NCBI GenBank assembly: GCA_001936135.1
Contig: CP012810.1
Span: 682,001-746,000 of the forward strand
Direction of reading: 5' to 3'
Source of the DNA: Saccharomycopsis fibuligera x Saccharomycopsis cf. fibuligera
Taxonomy: Eukaryota; Ascomycota; Saccharomycetes; Ascoideales; Saccharomycopsidaceae
Length of the DNA: 64,000 nucleotides
Shown here: positions 46,050 to 56,800 of the stretch, piece after piece
Numbering within the stretch: the first letter of the stretch is position 1
How the letters are laid out: every line of letters begins with the position of its first letter
Notes under the pieces: generated by a model
What the model was told of the DNA's origin: nothing
What the model saw: only the letters and a program-made list of their open reading frames with translations
Database searches by the model: none
Translations under genes and position numbers: made by a program

Positions 46050-46342
46050 AGAATTCCAAATACTACAATAAAATACATTCCAAAAATAATTTGTAAAATG
46101 TTATTTTTTTTTTTTTTTTAACTTCGTAATGCATTTAACGCAAAGTGTTTCTGCTTTTTGAGAAGCAAAGCATGTTTTCTGCTTGCTTTTCTGAAAAACT
46201 CGTACCAAAATAAGAGGCTATTTACAATTATCGTACTCAACAAGACTATTTAGACGTTTCCCAATATAAAAAAATTGAATAAGTATACTAAAGTTTTAGT
46301 ATTTTCCCCCGGCCGTCAACTAATCAATATTTGGTCTTCTCT

Positions 46343-47203
46343 TTAACGACCCAAGTTTAATAGCAAAGAGTTGCTGGCGCCGCTAACATCAGCACCACCG
46401 GCACCACCAGCCTTACCACCATTAGGCAAGTAAGTAATATTTGGACTGCTTGCCAAAGTACTGGCAATTTCTTTAGATGCTTCAATTCTTCTGATAAGCA
46501 ATAACCCGTCACCGGCCTTGGCCAATGCTTTGGAGATATGTTCAGCGGCTTCAGCTTCACCTTCGGCTCTAATGACGGAGGCCTGTCTTTCTTGTTCGGC
46601 CTTGTCAACAAGGAATTTGGCTCTTTCGGCATCTTGTTGAGCAATTTGCTTTTGTTCCACTGCTTTGGTGAAATCGTTACCGAAAGTCATGTGGGTAATG
46701 CTGACATCTTCCAATTTGATGTGGAACTCTTTAGCTCTAGCGCCCAATTCTTGTCTGATTCTAGATGAAACAACTTCTCTTTGAGTAATCAATTCAGCGG
46801 CATCAAACTGAGCAACAATGGATTTTAACACTTCATTACCAATGGATGGCAACACTCTTTCATCATAGTCCAAGCCCAAAGTTTGATAAATTGCTGGCAA
46901 GTTATTAACGTCAGGTCTATGCAACACTCTCAAGGTCAAGCTAACCATTTGCAAATCTTTGGAACCAGTTGTCGTACTGATGCTTCTTGGTCTAGTTCTG
47001 ATATTGAAAGTAATGGCCTTTTCCAACCATGGAAGCAAAAAATGGGTGCCCTCGCCAACAACATCTTGCTTGATACCGTGCAATCTAGAGAACAAAATCA
47101 CTCTTTGGCCGCCATTCACGTCGTAGATAGAGTAAGACGCAGCGGTGGCGGCAATACCAATTGGAAGAGCCAATCTCCCTATGATGTTGGAAATTCTATT
47201 CAT
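46343..47203 (-). CDS. PHB1: Prohibitin 1
   Basis: The start MNRISNIIGRLALPIGIAAT at 47203 gives 286 residues, the family length; the frame stays open 63 codons upstream with a basic, unconserved reading that I reject. One N-terminal membrane anchor is followed by the PHB/SPFH domain (GQRVILFSRLHGIKQDVVGE, RPRSISTTTGSKDLQMVSLT, LPSIGNEVLKSIVAQFDAAE) and a coiled coil rich in Ala, Glu and Lys. Phb1 and Phb2 form ring complexes of the inner mitochondrial membrane that support respiratory chain assembly and the m-AAA protease. The C-terminus is Gly-rich. It is divergent from TIF32. Confidence 0.97.
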   Translation of the reverse strand: MNRISNIIGRLALPIGIAATAASYSIYDVNGGQRVILFSRLHGIKQDVVGEGTHFLLPWLEKAITFNIRTRPRSISTTTGSKDLQMVSLTLRVLHRPDVNNLPAIYQTLGLDYDERVLPSIGNEVLKSIVAQFDAAELITQREVVSSRIRQELGARAKEFHIKLEDVSITHMTFGNDFTKAVEQKQIAQQDAERAKFLVDKAEQERQASVIRAEGEAEAAEHISKALAKAGDGLLLIRRIEASKEIASTLASSPNITYLPNGGKAGGAGGADVSGASNSLLLNLGR

Positions 47204-47597
47204 TGTGTTGTGGATATAGCTGTGTGATGTCTTGTTTTGTTTGCCTCCCTGGCGGTGCGGTGCTTCCTTACTTTGGTTGCAGCCTCTTTTTTTTTTTCTC
47301 TTGTTTCTCTGCTCACTCAGTTTCGCACTCTTCACTGCACGATGCCTGAAAGCAGTTTTTTTGTATGGAGAGGCCAGTTTACATTGTATCATGTGACCTT
47401 AAAGATAGTGTATGACACGGGTAACTGCGAATGCCTCACAATTTTCTGGCGTTGACGACTCTGCCTTTAGTGAGAATGAAAAAAATTTCATCAGAAAAGG
47501 AAGAGACAACGAGTGTTAACAGGACTGACACCAATAGTCTAGTATACAAGAAAGTCCATAACGGATTAATACCATACACCACCCATATCTGATCATC
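47204..47597. promoter_or_regulatory. Divergent promoter of PHB1 and TIF32
   Basis: 394 bp with a T-rich block near 47286-47296 and a CATGTGAC E-box-like word near 47390. No other site assigned. Confidence 0.55.
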
Positions 47598-50483
47598 ATG
47601 GCTCCGCCACATATTATCAGGCCAGAGAATATCATCAAGACCTGTGAGAACTTGATAAGAATCAACAAGTCTGACGAGGCCTTGGACACTTTGAAGAACT
47701 TTATTGGTTCCAGAAAGTTCAAGTTTATTACTGCTGCTCAAGCCGAGTCTGTTGGGTTGTTGTTTGTTCAACTTTGTGTTGACTTGAGAGACTTCGGTGC
47801 CGCCAAAGAGGGTCTTTTCAACTACAAGAAAAACGCTCAAACCATCAATAATGGTTTGGAAACCGTTGGTAACGTTGTCAGAAGATTTATCCAATTAGGG
47901 GAAGAATCTTTGAGTAGAGCCAAAGAAAGCGCCGCCGCAGCCGCTACTGAAACCACCACTACCGACTTGGATGAAGTCAGATCTCCTGAAGCTTTGTTGT
48001 TGTCTATTGTTTCCAGTGATGACACCAAGGACAGATCAGACAGAGAGCTTTTGACTCCCCACTTGAGATTCATGTACGATTCTTACAGAACAGTCTTGGA
48101 TACCATTAGAAACACCAAACAATTGGAAATTGTGTACTGTTACATTGTCAGCCATGCTTTCAAATTCTGTGAACAATTTTCTAGAAAGCTTGAATTTAAA
48201 AGACTTAGTGATTTGATTAGAACTCATTTGCAATCCATTAACTTTTATGCTAACCAGCAACACACAAATGCTTTCCATGCTTTAAATCAAATTGATTTGT
48301 CAAACCCAAGCACTTTGGAAAGATTTTTGCAATTGCGTTTCAACGGTTTGAATATTGCTGTTAAATTGGAATTGTATCAAGAAAGTTTCAAAATTGTTGA
48401 AGATATCCACACTTTGTTGGTGCTTTCTAAGAGACAACCAAAACCAAGCATGATGTTGAACTATTACGAAAATTTGGCCAAGATTTTTAACGTTTCAGTT
48501 AACAGTTTGTACAGATCCGTTTCTTGGTTGAAATTTTTTAACTTGTACTCTCAATCTCCAAACGCTACTTTAGAAAACTTGAGCAACTATGCTTCCATCA
48601 TCGTTTTGTCATCTTTGTCTATTTCTGAATTAGCTGGTTCCAACAACGACGAAGAAAGAAACAAATACAACAGATTGTCTGGTTTGTTGAACTTGCCTCA
48701 CCCACCAACCAGAAAATCGGTTATTGATTCCATCAACAATCCAAACTTTTTGAAATTTGTTAACAAAGACTTGAGATTTTTGTTCAACTACTTGGAAAAT
48801 GATGACTTCAACCCATTGTTCATTCAATCCGAATTGGTTCCGGTTTTGAACAGAATTTACGAATCTTCAAACTACAAAGTTTTTTTCAACGGTTTGTTGG
48901 AAACTATTTTGGTGAAAATCTTTAAGCAAGTTGCTAAAAATTACGAAAACATTAGATTTGAATTTTTGGTTGACTTGGCTAACTTCAAGGGTACCAGCTA
49001 CGAATTGTCCCATGTTGTTGTTGAAAACAACTTGATCAATGCTGGTAAGGATGGTTTGCTCCCACAATTCAGAATTGATCACGATGCTAATGTTGTTTCT
49101 TTCATCAATGATCCATTTGATGTTGCTTCTGCTAACGTTGAATCCACTGCTGCTGATTTGATCAAGGTTCAATTGTCCAAATTGTCGGGTACTTTGTTGA
49201 AATCTCTTTACAATACTGACCCATCTTTCATTGAGCAACAACAAGCCAATAAAGCCAAGGCTATTGAATTGGCAAACAAGGAAATTGAAAGAGAACGTCA
49301 AGAAATTGAAGAAAGAAGAATCTTGTTGGAAAAGAGAAGAGAAGAAGAAGCTGAAGAAGAAGCTAGAAAACAAGAAGAAGCCAAGAAATTGAGAGAAGAA
49401 AAATTGGCTGCTGAAAAGAAGGCTGAAAAAGAAAGATTGGAAGTCGAAGCTAAAAGAAAGATGGAAGAAAAGATTGCTAGAGAAAGAGATGAAATTAGAG
49501 AAAAAGAAAAATTGAAGATTGCTGAAGATATCAACAAGGCTGGTATCATTCATGTTGACACCAGTAACATTAAGGATATTGATATTACTGAATTGAAACA
49601 AATGCAATTGGACCAATTGACCAAGGACCAAAATGACACTCAAGAACGTTTGAAGGCCTTGTTTAAACGTAATGACCATTTGGAAAGAGCTTACAGAAAA
49701 TACGAATTAAAATTATTGGAGGAAGACCGTAAGGTTCAAAAACAAAAGGATGTTGAAGACTACAAACTCTTGAAAGAAAAACTCATCCAAAAGGCCAAGA
49801 AGGAACACGAAGAATCTCTCAGATTGCGTGACAGATTGCAAAGAATTGTTCCAGTTTATGAATCTTACAGAAACAAGGTTGATGCTCATCGTGCTGAACA
49901 ACTTGCCAAACAAAAGGAAGAAAACCTTGTTAAATTGGAAGAAGAAAAACAAGTCAGAATCAAACAATTGAAGGCTGAAAAACTTGCTATTTTGGTTCAA
50001 CAACAACAGGAAGAAGCTGAACGTAAACTTAGAGAAGAAGCTGAAGCTAAGGCCGAAGCTATTAGAGCTGAAGCTGAAGCTAAGGCAGCTGCTGAAAAAG
50101 CTGAAAAGGACAAGAAACAAAAAGAAGAAATGGAGAAATTGAAGGCTGAATTGGCCGAACAAAGAAAGAAGGATGCCGAACTTTTGGCTAAACAACGTGA
50201 ACGTGAAGCTGAAGTTGAAAGACTTCTTGCTGAAAAACAAAGAGGTGGCGCTGATAGACCATACCGTCCAGCTAGAGGTGGTAGCAGATTTGGTCAAGGC
50301 CGTGATGGTACTGCTAGTCCTGCAGCTAACCCAAGATCTTTCAGCGGTTCTGCGTCTACTCCAAGATCTTCTGAATCTTCTTCATCTCCAGCCCCAGCCC
50401 CAGCCCCAGCATCTGGCAGACCACTCACCTTTGCTGAAAAGCTTAAGTTGAAGCGTATGCAGAAACAACAAGAAGGGCAATAA
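47598..50483 (+). CDS. TIF32: Translation initiation factor eIF3a
   Basis: 961 residues (S. cerevisiae 964). The N-terminus MAPPHIIRPENIIKTCENLI is conserved. The helical and PCI region runs to about residue 500, with LLTPHLRFMYDSYRTVLDTI and VSWLKFFNLYSQSPNATLEN. From about 540 to 880 lies the long charged coiled coil (EIERERQEIEERRILLEKRR and similar) that binds 18S rRNA, eIF3b and eIF3j. The tail is Gly/Arg- and Ser/Pro-rich with PAPAPAPA. eIF3a is the scaffold of eIF3 on the 40S subunit. Codon use is very biased (TTG for Leu, no CTG noticed), as expected for a highly expressed gene. Confidence 0.97.
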   Translation: MAPPHIIRPENIIKTCENLIRINKSDEALDTLKNFIGSRKFKFITAAQAESVGLLFVQLCVDLRDFGAAKEGLFNYKKNAQTINNGLETVGNVVRRFIQLGEESLSRAKESAAAAATETTTTDLDEVRSPEALLLSIVSSDDTKDRSDRELLTPHLRFMYDSYRTVLDTIRNTKQLEIVYCYIVSHAFKFCEQFSRKLEFKRLSDLIRTHLQSINFYANQQHTNAFHALNQIDLSNPSTLERFLQLRFNGLNIAVKLELYQESFKIVEDIHTLLVLSKRQPKPSMMLNYYENLAKIFNVSVNSLYRSVSWLKFFNLYSQSPNATLENLSNYASIIVLSSLSISELAGSNNDEERNKYNRLSGLLNLPHPPTRKSVIDSINNPNFLKFVNKDLRFLFNYLENDDFNPLFIQSELVPVLNRIYESSNYKVFFNGLLETILVKIFKQVAKNYENIRFEFLVDLANFKGTSYELSHVVVENNLINAGKDGLLPQFRIDHDANVVSFINDPFDVASANVESTAADLIKVQLSKLSGTLLKSLYNTDPSFIEQQQANKAKAIELANKEIERERQEIEERRILLEKRREEEAEEEARKQEEAKKLREEKLAAEKKAEKERLEVEAKRKMEEKIARERDEIREKEKLKIAEDINKAGIIHVDTSNIKDIDITELKQMQLDQLTKDQNDTQERLKALFKRNDHLERAYRKYELKLLEEDRKVQKQKDVEDYKLLKEKLIQKAKKEHEESLRLRDRLQRIVPVYESYRNKVDAHRAEQLAKQKEENLVKLEEEKQVRIKQLKAEKLAILVQQQQEEAERKLREEAEAKAEAIRAEAEAKAAAEKAEKDKKQKEEMEKLKAELAEQRKKDAELLAKQREREAEVERLLAEKQRGGADRPYRPARGGSRFGQGRDGTASPAANPRSFSGSASTPRSSESSSSPAPAPAPASGRPLTFAEKLKLKRMQKQQEGQ

Positions 50484-51437
50484 ATAAAGGTGGTTCATTC
50501 ATGAAAAGTTTTTTGTCATGTCATATGTCGTGCGTGCGTTGATGACAATAGTGTATGAATGCTAAATGGATAAACGGTTGCTATTTTCCAGAATATACCT
50601 TTTTATTACACTCAGCATTAATTTTTATATTATTTTATATTGAGCTTATTTTACTTTCAATTTTTGCCAATTACTACTTTTCGTTCTTTATATCTTTTTT
50701 TTCATAATCTTTATTCATATCATTTTGTTGATTTGGTTCCCATACTGTTTAAGTAATAAATCTTTTTTGTGTTTTATGGTAAACTATGTTTGGTGTATAC
50801 ACCCTCTCTCTATTGCCATCGGAATTGCCGACTGCGCACTAGCCACACCTGCTACCGTAAGGTGAAATAGTCACGCCCAGACACCATGGCTGCAGCCTGC
50901 ATTAGGAAAACTTAGTGAAGGGTGCATTGCGCATTGCGTCGGATGGCAGCTTCGGATGCATCATTTTTCTGGCCAACTTGCCGACGGTTCCCAATGCGGC
51001 AAGGTCTCTGGTCAGAAGGTAGTTTTTGTTGTTTTGCAAAGTAAGCTTAGCAAACAATGCTATTGCAAAGTTTGCAGCATCACTTTGGGATACTCAGAAA
51101 GCAAATTTACATAAATAGCAAACTTTGTCCCTGAATTCATTTATAATCATCCAATTCTTTCCTTCTGTCTCGAATTCTTCTTTTTTTTTTTGTATTTCTC
51201 TTTTTTTATTCTCCTTTCTACTCCTTGTGTACCTCTTTACTCAATCAATTGACACTTTTTCCCAACAAGTTCCGTACCCAATTGAAACACAGTCTTTCAA
51301 GGAAACGCCGGAAAAGAAAAATAAAAAGACCTCATTTTCTGAATTTGTTCTTCATTACTTTAGCGCCCAAGCAATTTTTTTGCAAGTAACTTCATAACAC
51401 ACACTTTATCTTCAATTGACTAAAATAACAGTTCACA
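50484..51437. promoter_or_regulatory. TIF32 3' flank and NCE102 promoter
   Basis: 954 bp. Around 50830-51010 is a GC-rich block including an inverted pair CTTGCCG (50977-50983) and CGGCAAG (50997-51003). A CT-rich and then CAA-rich leader precedes the NCE102 ATG, typical of a strong yeast promoter. Confidence 0.55.
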
Positions 51438-51959
51438 ATGGCTTTACCAATCCCAGATTTGTCTCTTAGAGCTCTTAACACTATCTTTTTGATTATTGTT
51501 CTCGGTTTAACCGGTTCTCTAATCCATGGCCAAAGAAGCACTCACTCCAGAGTTAACATGGCATTATTTGCCTCTGTTTTTGGTTTGGTCTTCTCTACCT
51601 TCTATGCTCTTTTGGCTAGTTTCATATCGGTCTTTGCTTGGCCAATTATCTTATTTATTGTTGACTTTTTGAACTTTGTCTTCACTTTCTCTGCCGCTAC
51701 TGCATTGGCAGTTGGTATCAGATGTCACTCTTGTTCCAACCAAAGCTACATTAACAACAACTCCATTATTGAAGGTTCTTCTGACAGATGCAGAAAGGCA
51801 CAAGCTTCTGTGGCCTTTTTGTACTTCAGTTTCTTTATCTTTTTGGCTAACTTGGCCTTCTCTCTCTTCTCCCTCATCTCTGGTGGTGCTTTCGGTTTTG
51901 GTGGCAGTAGCAAGCGTGGTGGCGCTAAGGGTGGCATCCCAAACGTCTCTCAAGTGTAA
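51438..51959 (+). CDS. NCE102: Eisosome tetraspan protein Nce102
   Basis: 173 residues with four membrane segments (about 10-29, 37-61, 67-92, 126-148), a MARVEL-type layout. Family blocks are LRALNTIFLIIVLGLTGSLI, FLNFVFTFSAATALAVGIRC and RCRKAQASVAFLYFSFFIFL. The C-terminus is Gly/Ser-rich and ends SQV. Nce102 sits in eisosome furrows of the plasma membrane (MCC), senses sphingolipids and acts with Pil1 and Pkh kinases. Strong codon bias agrees with abundant expression. Confidence 0.94.
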   Translation: MALPIPDLSLRALNTIFLIIVLGLTGSLIHGQRSTHSRVNMALFASVFGLVFSTFYALLASFISVFAWPIILFIVDFLNFVFTFSAATALAVGIRCHSCSNQSYINNNSIIEGSSDRCRKAQASVAFLYFSFFIFLANLAFSLFSLISGGAFGFGGSSKRGGAKGGIPNVSQV

Positions 51960-53295
51960 ACTTGACGCGACTTTTATGACTGCTATGCAGGAATAACAGA
52001 ATTAATAATAGTAGAAAAGTTTCAAAAAAAAAAAAAAAAATTGGTCAAATATTTTTGGAATATTTTTTACAACAAAAGCACAAACTGAAGCTTAAAACAA
52101 ATTTTGGCAGCTGTCATCGCTTTGTCGCTGATAATTCTTAACCCTCCTACTAACGTTTTATTCTTATTTTTTTTTTACTTTCTATCAAAAGGTGGAGACG
52201 TGGTATCACTTCCCAAACTTTTTCACTTTATTTGCCCTTTTATTTTAATTTGTATTTTACATGAATTTCTCCAATTTCTTTACTTATTTTTGCCTTTTTA
52301 ATAACTTGATGACAAGAATAATACCCTTTTTATGACTAATGGATTTTTTCTTTTCTCTAATCTTTTTACTTATGGATTTATTTTTTGGAAGTGACATAGT
52401 AATAATATAACTAATATTAAAAAATATTCAAAAGGTGTGTACTTAGTTACTTCTGTATATTTGTCTATAGCTGATACTCTTATTGCGCCGGGCAGGGTTA
52501 TTTGGCATTGCGTCAAACTTTCTCCCTTGCTTTTAAATACTGCTATATCCATTCTGCACTAGTCTACAACATATAAACTGGTCCACACAATTACTAATTC
52601 AAACCTCTGGCATTTGTGCGACGCTGCTTTTGGCATTTATCCAAGGTGGTAGAAAAGCAGTTGAGTGAATTTTGTCATTTCTGGAAGCCGAGCTAATAAG
52701 CTCCCATAGAGACTTATAGGGATCGCAGTAATAGCACAACCACAATGCCTGTTTGCACTGTATACTTATATACAAGCTACAGTTAACGGCAGGAGCGCAT
52801 ACCGTTGCCAATTTCCCTAATACGAGCTTGAACAGACCTCAGGAATTCTCGTCCTCCTTGATGGGGTCCGGAACGCAATGAGAGAGAGAGAAAAAACTGT
52901 GACCTCATTAAGCCGGGATTTGTTTACCTTTCCGCTTTCTTTGTTTGTTTGTTTGTTTTATCTGTATGTCTTCCTTGTCTGGTTTTGTTTATTTATTTAT
53001 TTTGAAGTTTCCTAACGCGGTGCAATGTAAATAGAACCTGCTACCAGGTTGAAGCTATAAAGGGTACCCGCCCTAGTGGCTAGTGAAAAAAAGATCCCCA
53101 GAAATTATATGTTCCATTAATGTTGGCCCAAGACTATGGGTGCAGGATGCTCTGCAACTGCAATCCCAGTTAGAACTGAAATTGTCTCGATTCAGCTCCA
53201 GGTCTCTATTAACATATTGTCAAAAGCAGCAGTCTTTACACACAGTGCAGTACGGTAGAAAGTGTACTCTATAAAATTTTCCTCAAGACACCAAA

Positions 53296-53433
53296 ATGGA
53301 GTTTTCGACAATTGCTAGACATTCTCAGAGTGAAAGCTCTAGAACTTTGCGAAGCTTGCTTACAGTCCAATCACTCATAGCAAGCACCCTCGTTTTCCGT
53401 CCGAATATCCATGGATTGAGGGCGGCAAGTTAA
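53296..53433 (+). CDS. Possible 45-codon small ORF
   Basis: The ORF starts ATGGAG in the good context CACCAAAATGG and reads MEFSTIARHSQSESSRTLRS followed by a short hydrophobic stretch. It has no recognised relative and is short enough to occur by chance. A TATAAAA word is only 25 bp upstream, too close for a normal yeast promoter. Low confidence. Confidence 0.15.
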   Translation: MEFSTIARHSQSESSRTLRSLLTVQSLIASTLVFRPNIHGLRAAS

Positions 53434-53449
53434 ACCTTTTTTCGCTAAA

Positions 53450-53501
53450 GAGTGCGTTTAGTATTTTAGTGAACACCATTTAAATGGTACTAAACGCACT
53501 C
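53450..53501. repeat. 14-bp perfect inverted repeat with palindromic loop
   Basis: The left arm GAGTGCGTTTAGTA (53450-53463) is exactly complementary to the right arm TACTAAACGCACTC (53488-53501). The loop contains the 14-bp palindrome ACCATTTAAATGGT (53475-53488). It could form a stem-loop in DNA or RNA or be a dimeric protein site. Confidence 0.9.
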
Positions 53502-53891
53502 CCATGAGCAGCTACCATCAGCTAGGGAAAAATTTTTGCTAGCCGCTTTTTGATTTTTTTCCTAAAAGAGGGCGCCTAAAAAGTGTATGCGCTTTGCTGG
53601 AGACTTAATTTTTCCTTCGACTTAGTTGGTGATGAGGCGTCTTGTCAAACTATAGATTTATTTGAATTGTACTATATCCCATTCTCGCTTCCAAATCGCA
53701 TGCACCGTCAGCAGCTTCCTATGCCACAGATAATTTCAAAAAGTTAGGCATCATAAATTATCACTGCGTTACATCCACCTTTTGGAAATACATGTATGAA
53801 CTAATACCGACAGCTTCAATATAGAGAAGGCCACACATTATAATATATCAAAATACACCAGCACTCCAACATCATAGGCATACAATAGAAC

Positions 53892-56800
53892 ATGACAAAT
53901 GATGAAATTTTACTAAGATTAATAACCGATGCTTTTAAACAGAGGAAACGTCCAGTGAGCCGCAGCGACAGTCTACACAGAAGAGATTCGGTAGATGCTG
54001 TTGATGCTGTCAATAATGATGGTAAAGACCCAAATCAAGAATACGATGACTCGGACTCAGAAGATTTTGACAATAACAATAGTCTATCTATAGATTGGGA
54101 TGAAATTTTATCCTCATCACTATCTCAAGTTGGGTTCGACATTATAGAAACACAGTTGTCCAAACATGCTACGTTAGCCAAAATCTTTAGCTTACCAAAA
54201 GAAATAAGCGGTGATCCACTGTTGGAAAAAATATTCACTACTGCTTGTGTCCTATGTGACAAATTGACTAAACCTTCAAACAACGACACATTCAACATCA
54301 GTTTGGATCTCACTAGCAACCTTTTAATTCTTCTTACTTATGATTTTCAATCCGTGGTGCCACAATTTGATGTAGCGCTTCGCTATGCAAGAATCATCGA
54401 GGCAATACTAGATTTTTTGAAACTATCAAACAGCAAAGCTAGCGAAGAAGAAAATGAAAACCGATTGTCCAAAAAAGAGGAAGTTTTAAATGGCGGGGAT
54501 GATATCGTCAATGAGGCAAAAACTTTTCTCATAAACTCTTTCAATAGATTTGACAGTAGCAACCACAATAGTAAGCAAAAGAAAAAGAAAAAGAAGAACA
54601 ATAGCAATAACAACAACAGTACATTTCAATTGAATCGAGAGTTGGATATTGCTGATATGCTAGACGAAATTTATGCTAGATTCGCTGAAGACAACTCCAA
54701 AGTTTCAGCGGTGCTAGTAGACTACGCTTCTGCATTATCGAAATCAACCCTATATCAATACTCATTTTACAAAGATTGGCTTCCACTAAACTTTTCTCCG
54801 ATGAACTTGGATTTGCTCTACTCAGTACTTGCAGTGCTAATATACTCATTATATAAACTTTACAAACCTGGGCGCTCCAATGAAGCAAAAAACAACAGCA
54901 CTAATAGCAGTATCAGTCACATTTGCCGCAACCCATTCTTGAAGTTTTTCATCCATTTATGGAAAACCTTTACGCGAATCATGGTACTAGGTATACAAAT
55001 TGACAGACTAGACGAGGAAATTTACGGTTTGGGTACCCCATGGATTATCCGTTCAGTATTAAAAGGCTCAGCCGCGATTAGATCAGTATTAGCAACAATC
55101 CTCAACCAGGATGCAGAGAGACGTCAACATGACTTGGAGCATGAATCCCTCAACAATTACATGACTCCATTTGGACGGAAAACTGGTGATGGGGCCCTTA
55201 ATATTGATTTGAGACTTTATATTGCTGAGCTTGTGGTGCTTGGGTATGATTTTAACAAAATTGGGGAATTATTCATGGATATGGAAACCAAGGATCGATA
55301 TGATGAAGATATTTGGTACATGTTTGAGTACGAGTTTACTACAGATGATGAATATGACAAGGAAGAAGAAGAGGATGAAGAAGAGGAAGTTGATGACGAG
55401 GAACCCGAAAAGAAAAATAATGTTGATAAGCATAAAAATGTGTATATCAAAAAAGAATACACAGCAAGGTGTTATTGCGAATATGATGATCAAGATAGTG
55501 AAGACGAAGATCTCAATAGTCCTGACCATGATGGGACAAAATGCAATTGCCCACATCCACATTTCCATGGCCTTTACGAAGATGAGTCTGCTGGTCCATT
55601 GGAAAACGCTGCTAGCAACCTCAATAACAAAGGACATATTGAAGCAAGCGATGAAGATGGTATTCTTATACTGCAGGATTCGGTCAAAGGTCATGAAAAT
55701 AAGCAGCCATTCATGGTTGGGGTGAGGTCTGATAATACTATGCTGTTTGATTCTCTTGGACGAGACTGGCGAGACATTCCTCGTGGAGAAAACATCTATT
55801 TTAATACAAAGAAAGATCTACAAGCAATCGGCGATTTAACAGTGCTGTTGGATGACGAAAAACAAAAAAGCAAGGGAAAGATAGATGATCATGACAAGAC
55901 AGATACTGAAGATAGCGCAGCTGAAGATGATCGTGACAATGACAACAATAAAGTTAACGACAGTTATGATGACGACGATGACGACGATGATGACGACGAT
56001 GATGATGATGATTATAATGATGATGATTACAGTGATTTTGGTGATGAATTTGACAAATATAAAATGACAGAAATTTTCACGAGTTGGAAAGAGTTATCAA
56101 AAGCATTTGATTTGATGGCTCAAGAGCTGGTTTCTGACCAGTTACAAAAGAAAGTAATTCAAACAATAGCATGTACTGTTGGTGCAGAGTATGAGAGAAT
56201 GGTAGAGTTTGAATCCCAAGAAACCGCCTTTGGCTATGATTCCAAAAGTCTCGCCGACACGTCTGCTACTGTTGATGAAAAACCAAAGGAAAAACAAGCT
56301 AAAAATAAAGATCCTTTGAATTTAGCAGGAAACTCGGCAGTTGAAGCTAAAGCTAAACAAGAAGCTGAAAATGATGAAATAACCACAGATAAGGTTTATG
56401 ATAGATGGTCTTATGCATATGTGTTTGAACCAATATTAAGATACAATTCTTCAGCGGCCTGCTCGATGATGGATGAGATGTTGATGGCACATGGGTATCG
56501 CCGAGTTCTAATTTGGTTTTTGACTCATTTGGAGCTTTCACATTCTTTGATCAACTACATTCATGAATTGTCAGTTGACAAAAGAGGAACAACAGAAAGT
56601 TCATCCAAGTACCCACTTTCAAGAAATGGGAAATTGTTGCTTACTAGTATTGAAAAGTCAATGCTTTTGCATGAGTTTTTCTCTAATGCTTCAGTCTACT
56701 TATCCACAGTGAGCGAAAATATGGAAAATACGGAAAGTGAAATGCGGGCCACCATTAATGGCGCCGCTTCGGACATAGTGCTCAACAATATGAATCCAAC

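Larger units (their letters stand above)
51960..53891. other. 1.93-kb intergenic region before the Caf130-like gene
   Basis: No clear gene. It contains A/T runs after NCE102, a GA repeat near 52880, GTTT repeats near 52942-52956, a 45-codon ORF (53296-53433) and a strong inverted repeat (53450-53501), both listed separately. A TATAAAG word lies near 53056 and a TATAAAA near 53271. Confidence 0.5.

Noticed and set aside
47204-47392. 63-codon N-terminal extension of PHB1
   Set aside because: The extension is basic and unlike prohibitins. The internal ATG at 47203 gives the family N-terminus and length.
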